From Clostridia bacterium (GTDB lineage: Bacteria > Bacillota > Clostridia > Oscillospirales > RGIG577), in NCBI GenBank assembly GCA_017419325.1, contig JAFOLN010000010.1, positions 1-8,586 of the forward strand: 8,586 nucleotides of DNA, given 5' to 3'. The notes under the pieces are model-generated. The model worked only from the letters and a program-made list of their open reading frames with translations, did not search any database and was not told the DNA's origin. Below, piece by piece: positions 1-5,643 of the stretch (positions within the stretch are counted from its first letter, which is position 1; the number at the start of each line of letters is the position of its first letter). Both the position numbers and the translations under genes were made by a program.

Positions 1-1833
1 AAGCGACATGGGGTCGTCGCTCGTTAAAAGGAGCTCGAAGCGTTCGCCGTCCAGCTTTTCCTCGGCCATAAGCGCCGCGGCGATTATATGAAGCTCGTTC
101 ATATGCTCGGTAAGTATCTCGGTGCACTTTTCGTATGCCTTTGTTATGATGTTTCTTATCTCATCGTCTATCTCGCTCGTTATCTTCTCGCTTATATGCT
201 TGCCCGTCGAGAAGTCGCGGCCTAAGAACACCTCGCCGCCGTTGTCACCGTAATTTATCGGGCCTATGCGGTCGCTCATGCCGTAGGTGGTGACCATGCT
301 GCGTGCCGATGCGGTGGCGCGCTCTATATCGTTGGACGCGCCCGTCGAAATATCGTCAAGCACGAGCTGCTCCGCGACTCTGCCGCCTAAAAGCACCACG
401 ATGCCCTCGAATATCTCCTTTTTCGACATATACGACTTATCCTCCTTGGGAAGCGACAGCGTATAGCCGCCCGCGCGTCCTCTGGGGATTATGGATATCT
501 GATGCACCGGGTCGGTGGTGGTAAGGTGGCGCGTAACGATGGCGTGACCCGCCTCGTGATACGCCGTGAGCCGCTTCGCCTTGTCGGTCATTACGCGGGA
601 ATGCTTCTCCGGGCCCGCGATTACCTTTATCATGGCCTCCTCAAGCTCCTCCATGCCGATGGAGTGCTTGTGCTTTCTTGCGGAAAGAAGAGCCGCTTCG
701 TTTAAAAGGTTCGCAAGGTCTGCTCCCGTAAAGCCCGCCGTCGTCTTTGCGACTACCTCGAAGTTCACGTCCTTGTCGAAGGGCTTGTTGCGGGCGTGAA
801 CGTGAAGTATCGCCTCGCGTCCCTTAACGTCGGGATAGCCCACGTATATCTGGCGGTCGAATCGTCCGGGACGAAGGAGCGCCGGGTCAAGTATGTCGGC
901 GCGGTTCGTAGCCGCGATGACTATAACGCCCTCGTTCGCGCCGAAGCCGTCCATCTCAACGAGGAGCTGGTTCAAGGTCTGCTCGCGCTCGTCGTGGCCG
1001 CCGCCCAGACCCGCGCCGCGGTGACGTCCCACGGCGTCTATCTCATCTATGAATATGATGCAGGGTGCATTTTTCTTAGCCTGGTCGAAAAGGTCGCGCA
1101 CGCGGGACGCGCCCACTCCGACGAACATCTCAACGAAGTCGGAGCCCGATATGGAGAAGAACGGCACGCCCGCCTCGCCGGATACGGCCTTGGCGATAAG
1201 CGTTTTACCCGTTCCGGGAGGGCCTACGAGCAGCACGCCCTTCGGTATGCGCGCGCCCAGCTCCGTGAAGCGGTGGGAGTCCTTTAAGAATTCGACTACC
1301 TCTTTTAACTCCTCCTTCTCCTCGTCCGCGCCGGCCACGTCGTTGAAGGTCACCTTCTTCTGATTGTCCATTGCAAGGCGCGCCTTCGATTTTCCGAAGG
1401 ACATGACCTTGCCGCCTCCGCCGCCCTGGGACTGGTTCATCATAAAGAACCAGAACACGATGATTATGACCATGAACACCGCGTAGGGTATCATGCTCAT
1501 CCACCAGGAGGGCTGGAACTCCTGCGGGAAGTCAAAGCTCTTGATTATTCCCTCGTCGTACTGACGGTTGTATGTGTCCTTAAAGTCCTCGATGAACATA
1601 TCCGCGCTTCTTAAGCGGAATATAAGCTCCTCGCCTTCGTTTGTGGTAACGGTGAGGTTAAGCCCGTCGAGGGCGAACTCCGACACCTTTTCCTCAGCGA
1701 AAAGCTGCCGCAGCTCGGAATAAGGCATAACGGTGTTCTCCGCCGTCGAGGGCTGACGCATCGTGGAAATGGCCAGTACAAGAAGTATCATGAGAATTAT
1801 ATAAAAGCCGTATGCCCGGAAATTTTTCTTCAA
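1..1833 (-). CDS. ftsH: ATP-dependent zinc metalloprotease FtsH (3' end outside window)
   Basis: Membrane-anchored AAA+ protease that unfolds and degrades damaged or regulatory membrane and cytosolic proteins; the family works as a hexamer with its catalytic part in the cytoplasm. The window holds 611 codons and no stop. Related proteins are about 640 residues, so probably only the variable C-terminal tail is missing. Visible in order: first membrane segment (about 8-24), extracytoplasmic domain (about 30-110), second membrane segment (about 113-132), glycine-rich linker (136-141), Walker A GPPGTGKT (204-211), pore loop FVGVG (237-241), Walker B with DEID (263-266), second region of homology ending RPGRFDR (321-327), zinc motif HEAGH (426-430; catalytic E427) and the third zinc ligand D502 in the STGASND stretch. 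All key residues are present, so it should be active. I place the start at a TTG (1831-1833), because AAAGGAG lies 9 nt upstream and the next in-frame ATG (codon 15) is inside the first membrane segment. It is the last gene of the visible run, 29 nt after hpt. Confidence 0.97.
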   Translation of the reverse strand, partial: MKKNFRAYGFYIILMILLVLAISTMRQPSTAENTVMPYSELRQLFAEEKVSEFALDGLNLTVTTNEGEELIFRLRSADMFIEDFKDTYNRQYDEGIIKSFDFPQEFQPSWWMSMIPYAVFMVIIIVFWFFMMNQSQGGGGGKVMSFGKSKARLAMDNQKKVTFNDVAGADEEKEELKEVVEFLKDSHRFTELGARIPKGVLLVGPPGTGKTLIAKAVSGEAGVPFFSISGSDFVEMFVGVGASRVRDLFDQAKKNAPCIIFIDEIDAVGRHRGAGLGGGHDEREQTLNQLLVEMDGFGANEGVIVIAATNRADILDPALLRPGRFDRQIYVGYPDVKGREAILHVHARNKPFDKDVNFEVVAKTTAGFTGADLANLLNEAALLSARKHKHSIGMEELEEAMIKVIAGPEKHSRVMTDKAKRLTAYHEAGHAIVTRHLTTTDPVHQISIIPRGRAGGYTLSLPKEDKSYMSKKEIFEGIVVLLGGRVAEQLVLDDISTGASNDIERATASARSMVTTYGMSDRIGPINYGDNGGEVFLGRDFSTGKHISEKITSEIDDEIRNIITKAYEKCTEILTEHMNELHIIAAALMAEEKLDGERFELLLTSDDPMSL

Positions 1834-1842
1834 ATGTTTTCA

Positions 1843-1849
1843 CTCCTTT
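1843..1849 (-). promoter_or_regulatory. Shine-Dalgarno site that fixes the TTG start of ftsH
   Basis: The minus strand reads AAAGGAG here, 9 nt before the TTG at 1831-1833. The same motif at the same 9-nt distance precedes the ATG of rplI (5628-5634), which supports TTG as the true ftsH start. No ATG or GTG lies at a useful distance in the ftsH frame. Confidence 0.8.
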
Positions 1850-1862
1850 AATGCCTGAAATG

Positions 1863-2399
1863 CTATTTGTATATTTCGGGTCTGAGCACCCCTATGTACG
1901 GGAGATTGCGGTAACGGTTGTCATAGTCGAGGCCGTAGCCCACTATGAACTCGTCGGGTACGTCAAATCCGGTATATTCCGCTTTAAGCTCCGTGCGTCT
2001 GCGGGAGGGCTTGTTGAATATGGACGCGATCTTAACGCTCTTCGGCCCTCTTTTCAAAAGAAGCTCCTTAACGTATGAAAGCGTAAGCCCCGTGTCTATT
2101 ATGTCCTCAACTATGAGAACGTCCCAGCCCGCTATGTCGAAATTAAGGTCGTGGGTTATGTTTACCTTCCCCGAGGTGACCGCGCCGGAGCCGTAGCTCG
2201 ACGCCGCCATGAACTCCACCCTTACGGGCAGCTCTATTTTTCTTATAAGATCGCTCAAAAAAACCGCCGAGCCGTTAAGAATGCCGACGCAGAGAAGCTT
2301 TGAGCCTCTGTAATCGCGCGTTATCTCGGCGCCCAGCTCCGCGACGCGCTTCGCTATCTCTTCCTCGCTGTAAAGTATTGTTTTTACGTCCCTGTGCAT
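1863..2399 (-). CDS. hpt: Hypoxanthine(-guanine) phosphoribosyltransferase
   Basis: Cytosolic purine salvage enzyme. It transfers phosphoribose from PRPP to hypoxanthine, and usually guanine, giving IMP or GMP. The 178-residue length is normal for bacterial HPRT. The PRPP-binding signature VLIVEDIIDTGLT spans 94-106, with the acidic pair E98-D99 and the presumed catalytic base D102. The flexible-loop region is around SSYGS (67-71). K130 in the FNKPSRR stretch matches the family's base-contacting lysine, and the C-terminal DEFIVGYGLDYDNRYRNLPYIG (149-170) is the usual end block. It starts with ATG, preceded by AAAGGGG at 9 nt, and ends in TAG. It lies 14 nt after tilS and 29 nt before ftsH, the order tilS-hpt-ftsH found in many Bacillota. 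Sequence alone does not settle hypoxanthine versus guanine preference. Confidence 0.96.
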   Translation of the reverse strand: MHRDVKTILYSEEEIAKRVAELGAEITRDYRGSKLLCVGILNGSAVFLSDLIRKIELPVRVEFMAASSYGSGAVTSGKVNITHDLNFDIAGWDVLIVEDIIDTGLTLSYVKELLLKRGPKSVKIASIFNKPSRRRTELKAEYTGFDVPDEFIVGYGLDYDNRYRNLPYIGVLRPEIYK

Positions 2400-2408
2400 T
2401 AAAAAAGG

Positions 2409-2415
2409 CCCCTTT
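2409..2415 (-). promoter_or_regulatory. hpt ribosome binding site overlapping the tilS stop codon
   Basis: The minus strand reads AAAGGGG, 9 nt before the hpt ATG. Its first two bases are the last two bases of the tilS TAA (2414-2416), so ribosomes finishing tilS stop on the hpt initiation site. This suggests translational coupling of hpt to tilS. Confidence 0.65.
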
Positions 2416-3805
2416 ATCCATGTTGGTTTTTTCCCGCGGGCGACACCTTGAACAAAATGACCCGCTTCGTTTTATCGGTCACGGCGGCCGCCCTTGCGGG
2501 GCGCATTACGGGACACACCCACACGACCTCGCCGCCGGCTCTGAGCACGGGAAGGCGCGCCCGAAGAAAAGCGGGTATTTTCTCGTCCTGCATAAAGCGC
2601 TTGACGCTCCGTTTGCCCGCTCCCCCGTAGGGATAAAAAACGTCGCCCTCTCTTCGCTCCGTAAAAAAAGCTTCAGAGGATATTATATCATAGTCCATAT
2701 ATAAAAAGCCATTAAATTTTTTTAAATTATGCGCATAATTTTCAACACTATAGGAAATTTTTATCCCGGCGCCGTAAAAATAAAGCTCGCCCTCCGTTTT
2801 GTCAAGAGGCGCCGTAAAGCTTTCGGGCTTTATTTCCTTCAAAAAATAGATTTTCCCGTAGGCCGACTCAAGGCAAGCCCCGTGGGAGAGGGTCTCGGTG
2901 AAATTGCCCTCCTTTTCATATACGGCGGCCATGGCGCGGGATACCGCGGTAAAGTCGGGCTCGCTTCCCGACACGCGGGCGCACGAGAGCGCACAGACGC
3001 GGGAGAGCACCGCTTCGGGAAGCCGGGAAAGCTCGTCCCGCCCGAAGACTATATACGCGCCCCGGTCTTCGCCCCTTTTCATGACCCGCTCCGCCTCGGC
3101 GCGAAGGAATGCCTCGTCGCGGGCGAAGAGGGCGGCGTTTCTTGCCGCCGTGTCGGAAAACGACGGATTTACGCGCTCAATCATGGGGATAAGCTCATGG
3201 CGCACGAAGTTGCGCGTATACGCGGTGTCGGCGTTCGTTTCGTCCGTCACAAACGAAAGGCCGCATTCCTCTGCGTAGGCTGTGACCTCGGATTTCTTTA
3301 TGTCGAGTATGGGGCGGATTATATCGCCCCGGCGGTACGGTATTCCGCGAAGGCCGCGCCCCGACGCGCCGCGGATGAAGTTGAGTATCATCGTTTCGGC
3401 GTTGTCGTCCCGGTTGTGGGCGGTGGCGCAGGCGTTAAGTCCCCGCGCCTTCATTATCTCCGAGAATGCCTCGTATCGCGCCTCACGGCCGCACTCCTCA
3501 AGCCCCATCCCCCGCTCCTTTGAAAGGGCGGGCACGTCAATTCGCCGTATGTGGAGCGGGATGTCGTATTTTTCGCAGAGCGCGGCGCAGAAATCCTCGT
3601 CGCGCCCCGCCGTCTTACGTATCATGTGGTTTATGTGGGCCGCTTCAAGGCGTATGCCCGACTCTTCGCGAAGCCGCGAAAAAAGATGGAGCATCACAAC
3701 GGAGTCGCTCCCGCCCGACAGCGCGATAAGCACGCCGCCGCCATCGTCGAGAAGGCCGTGCGTCTTTATTGTATTTCGGAAAACATCGAAAAGCTTATCC
3801 TTCAT
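2414..3805 (-). CDS. tilS: tRNA(Ile)-lysidine synthase TilS
   Basis: Essential cytosolic enzyme that uses ATP and lysine to convert C34 of tRNA-Ile2 (anticodon CAU) to lysidine, changing the tRNA from Met/AUG to Ile/AUA. With the ATG start at 3803-3805 it has 463 residues, typical of the long TilS form. The N-terminal PP-loop ATPase domain shows SGGSDS (30-35), AHINH (57-60 area), AHNRDDNAET (129-138) and RNFVRHELIP (198-207). The middle part is the TilS linker region, and the C-terminal tRNA-binding domain runs about 380-453 (RREGDVFYPYGG, then KRSVKRFMQDEKIP). An upstream in-frame TTG at 3832 would add nine residues, but it has no ribosome binding site. The ATG puts the PP-loop at the usual distance from the N-terminus. 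Even the ATG has only a weak upstream purine run and overlaps the dnaB end by 11 nt (ATGAAGGATAA), so translation probably depends on coupling to dnaB. A very AT-rich island lies near its 3' end (2661-2760). Confidence 0.95.
   Translation of the reverse strand: MKDKLFDVFRNTIKTHGLLDDGGGVLIALSGGSDSVVMLHLFSRLREESGIRLEAAHINHMIRKTAGRDEDFCAALCEKYDIPLHIRRIDVPALSKERGMGLEECGREARYEAFSEIMKARGLNACATAHNRDDNAETMILNFIRGASGRGLRGIPYRRGDIIRPILDIKKSEVTAYAEECGLSFVTDETNADTAYTRNFVRHELIPMIERVNPSFSDTAARNAALFARDEAFLRAEAERVMKRGEDRGAYIVFGRDELSRLPEAVLSRVCALSCARVSGSEPDFTAVSRAMAAVYEKEGNFTETLSHGACLESAYGKIYFLKEIKPESFTAPLDKTEGELYFYGAGIKISYSVENYAHNLKKFNGFLYMDYDIISSEAFFTERREGDVFYPYGGAGKRSVKRFMQDEKIPAFLRARLPVLRAGGEVVWVCPVMRPARAAAVTDKTKRVILFKVSPAGKNQHG
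2682..2690 (-). promoter_or_regulatory. Candidate internal promoter (extended -10) facing hpt-ftsH
   Basis: The minus strand reads TGATATAAT, a perfect match to the extended -10 pattern TGnTATAAT of the housekeeping sigma factor. Transcription would begin near 2675, about 275 nt before the hpt start. At spacers of 16-18 bp I see no -35 match, so it would rely on the extended -10 or on an activator. It sits in the AT-rich island within tilS. Such motifs arise by chance in AT-rich DNA, so this is a candidate only. Confidence 0.3.
2724..2741. repeat. Perfect 18-bp palindrome AAATTATGCGCATAATTT
   Basis: The sequence equals its own reverse complement over all 18 bases, and the symmetry breaks at the next pair (T/T). 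It lies in the tilS coding frame (residues about 355-361). Its centre is about 57 bp upstream of the transcription start implied by the extended -10 at 2682-2690, a usual place for a dimeric activator site. It has no loop and no following T-run on the coding strand, so it does not look like a terminator. I do not recognise the regulator. Confidence 0.5.
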
Positions 3806-5132
3806 CTTCGTATTTTCTTTCAATCGTATCAAACCGTGTATAGCGTCCGTCCCACGAAAGCTCCACCTCGCCCGTTTCGCCGTGGCGGTTCTTCGTTATG
3901 ATTACCTCGCAGACGTTCTGCTTCTCCGTCTCCTTGTTGTAGTAATCCTCGCGAAAGAGCATGAGTACCATGTCCGCGTCCTGCTCTATGGAGCCCGATT
4001 CTCTCAGGTCGGAAAGCTGGGGACGCTTGTCCGTTCGTCCCTCCGGCGCGCGGGAAAGCTGCGACAGGCATATAACGGGCACGGAAAGCTCCCTCGCCAT
4101 TATCTTAAGGGAGCGGGATATCTCCGATACCTCCTGCACGCGGTTCTCGCTGGGCTTCGCCCCGGAGCGCATGAGCTGAAGATAATCTATGACAACGAGC
4201 CCCAGCTCCTTAAAGCGGCGGCACATGCTCTTCATCTGGCCCACGGTTATGTCGGAGGCGTCGTTTATGAATATGCGGCTCTCCGAAAGGGCGGAGGCCG
4301 CCTGCGTTACCTTTGTCCAGTCGTCGCTCTGAAGCTCCCCTGTTTTGAGGCGCTTCGCCTCCACTCTCGCCTCGCTTGATATCATTCGCTCCACAAGCTG
4401 GGCGGAGCTCATCTCAAGGGAGAATATGGCGACCTCCTTCTTCGTCTTATGCGCCACGTTCTGCGCGATGTTCAAGGCAAAGCTCGTCTTGCCCATGCCG
4501 GGGCGCGCCGCGATGAACACAAGGTCGGAGGGCTGAATGCCCACAAGCTTCCTGTCAAGCTCGGAAAAGCCCACATTCATCCCGAGGAATGCGTCGGGGT
4601 CGCTCTGCATCTCGCGAAGGCGCATGAGCGCCTCCATCATGACGTCGCGTATGCTTACGAAGCTGCCGCCCTTCTTGTCGTTCTGGAGGTCGGCTATGCG
4701 CTGCCCCGCGAATTCAAGGAGCGTCTTTGCCTCGTCGTCGGAGAGCGCCGCGTGGGTGCGTATCTCGTCGGACATCTCTATAAGGCGGCGCATAACGCTC
4801 TTGTCGTGGATTATGGCGGCGTAGGCCGGGGCGTTCTTCGTCGTGGGCACCGCGTCCATAAGGGACAGTATGTAGCGGCGCGTGAAGTCCTCCTCAAAGT
4901 AGCCCGCGACCTTGAGCTGCTCCATAAGGGTTACATAATCTATGGAAAGCCCCGCGTCCTGCATGAGAAGGAGCGTCTCAAATATCTGTTTATTCTCTTT
5001 TTCGTAAAAGTCGTCGGGCGAAACGAGGGAAAGCACCTCGTCAAGGACGCCCGCGTCAAGAAGTATCGCGCCGAGAAGCGACATTTCCGCTTCCTTTGAA
5101 TAGGGCGCTCTGTCAAGCTCGAAGGGTTCCAT
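3795..5132 (-). CDS. dnaB: Replicative DNA helicase DnaB (DnaC in Bacillus naming)
   Basis: Hexameric ring helicase that unwinds DNA ahead of the replisome and recruits primase. It has 445 residues, the normal size, with no intein. The N-terminal domain (about 8-110) starts from the APYSKEAEMSLLGA stretch typical of the family, and a linker helix region follows (about 115-185). The RecA-like C-terminal domain holds Walker A ARPGMGKTS (209-217), the conserved FSLEMS (237-242), Walker B LVVIDYLQL (312-320), SQLSR (357-361) and the KNRHGETG loop (414-421). ATG start with GGAGG (5139-5143) 6 nt upstream. It follows rplI by 27 nt, as in most Bacillota. Its last 11 nt overlap the start of tilS, which is unlike B. 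subtilis, where tilS is elsewhere on the chromosome. Confidence 0.98.
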   Translation of the reverse strand: MEPFELDRAPYSKEAEMSLLGAILLDAGVLDEVLSLVSPDDFYEKENKQIFETLLLMQDAGLSIDYVTLMEQLKVAGYFEEDFTRRYILSLMDAVPTTKNAPAYAAIIHDKSVMRRLIEMSDEIRTHAALSDDEAKTLLEFAGQRIADLQNDKKGGSFVSIRDVMMEALMRLREMQSDPDAFLGMNVGFSELDRKLVGIQPSDLVFIAARPGMGKTSFALNIAQNVAHKTKKEVAIFSLEMSSAQLVERMISSEARVEAKRLKTGELQSDDWTKVTQAASALSESRIFINDASDITVGQMKSMCRRFKELGLVVIDYLQLMRSGAKPSENRVQEVSEISRSLKIMARELSVPVICLSQLSRAPEGRTDKRPQLSDLRESGSIEQDADMVLMLFREDYYNKETEKQNVCEVIITKNRHGETGEVELSWDGRYTRFDTIERKYEDEG

Positions 5133-5159
5133 TTAAAGCCTCCGTTTTATTATTTCGCG

Positions 5160-5618
5160 TCATACCTTGTCGGCGACCTTTACGACCTCGACATTTATCT
5201 TTGCCGAGATGCCGGGGAAGAGCTTCGCGTCAAGCTGATACGTGCCGAAGCTCTTTATGGGCTCGTCAAGGCTTATCTTTCTTTTGTCTATCTCAATGGC
5301 GAACTGCTTCTTTAACTCCTCCGCGATCTCCTTCGCCGTAACGGAGCCGAAGATGCGGTCGCTGGTGCCGCCCCTCTGGGGCACCTTTACAACGATGCTC
5401 GAAAGCTTCTCTGCCGCCTCTCTTGCGGCAGCCTCCTCCATATCGCGCTTATGCTGCTTTGAGGCGCGCTGGCCCTCCAGCACGTTCATGTTCACGGCGT
5501 TCGCCTCCACCGCAAGCTTTTTGGGCAGGAGGAAATTCTTCGCGTAGCCGTCGGACACGTTCACAACGTCGCCCTTTTTGCCCTTTCCGCGCACGTCCTC
5601 AAGTAATATCACCTTCAT
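5160..5618 (-). CDS. rplI: 50S ribosomal protein bL9
   Basis: Large-subunit protein that binds 23S rRNA at the base of the L1 stalk and helps keep the reading frame. The 152 residues fit the usual length of about 148-150. The N-terminal RNA-binding domain shows MKVILLEDV followed by the L9 signature GDVVNVSDGYAKNFLLPKKLA (16-36). A charged connecting helix follows (about 45-75), then the C-terminal domain, recognisable from DRIFGSVTAKEIAEEL (87-102) and KSFGTYQ (122-128). ATG start with AAAGGAG (5628-5634) at 9 nt. It lies 25 nt after gdpP and 27 nt before dnaB, the standard order for this group. Confidence 0.98.
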   Translation of the reverse strand: MKVILLEDVRGKGKKGDVVNVSDGYAKNFLLPKKLAVEANAVNMNVLEGQRASKQHKRDMEEAAAREAAEKLSSIVVKVPQRGGTSDRIFGSVTAKEIAEELKKQFAIEIDKRKISLDEPIKSFGTYQLDAKLFPGISAKINVEVVKVADKV

Positions 5619-5643
5619 TTATATTATCTCCTTTCGCGTTTTT

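Larger units (their letters stand above)
2661..2760. other. AT-rich island inside tilS (23% GC)
   Basis: Counting these 100 bases gives 23 G or C, whereas 2461-2520 in the same gene has 41 of 60. The frame stays open and encodes TilS residues about 349-381, just before and into the C-terminal domain, so this is not a gene break. Lysine, asparagine, tyrosine, isoleucine and phenylalanine codons account for part of the bias. The island contains the palindrome at 2724-2741 and the extended -10 motif at 2682-2690. It could be a hidden promoter region, or only a low-complexity linker. Confidence 0.6.

Noticed and set aside
1205..1504. A minus-strand open frame of 99 codons in another frame within ftsH
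   Set aside because: The ftsH frame carries every conserved AAA+ and protease motif through this region. The alternative frame is Arg/Gly-rich noise.
2400..2416. Possible terminator after tilS (AAAGGGGCC followed by six T)
   Set aside because: The arms AAAGG/CCTTT leave only a two-base loop and little GC pairing. The same bases serve as the hpt ribosome binding site.
2729..3523. A 264-codon plus-strand open frame antisense to tilS
   Set aside because: Composition is skewed to Arg, Gly and Ala, no family motif is visible, and it is entirely inside tilS. It is a shadow frame.
3806..3832. TTG at 3832 as the tilS start, adding nine residues
   Set aside because: No ribosome binding site precedes it. 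The ATG at 3803-3805 gives the usual distance to the SGGSDS motif.
3282..4379. A 365-codon open frame on the plus strand across tilS and dnaB
   Set aside because: It lies fully antisense to two unmistakable genes, has low-complexity Ser/Arg-rich content and no recognisable domain. Such frames stay open because the real genes rarely use TTA, CTA and TCA codons.
3795..5132. Intein in dnaB, a common insertion site for such elements
   Set aside because: The protein is 445 residues, the normal length, and the sequence is continuous through Walker A and Walker B with no inserted block.
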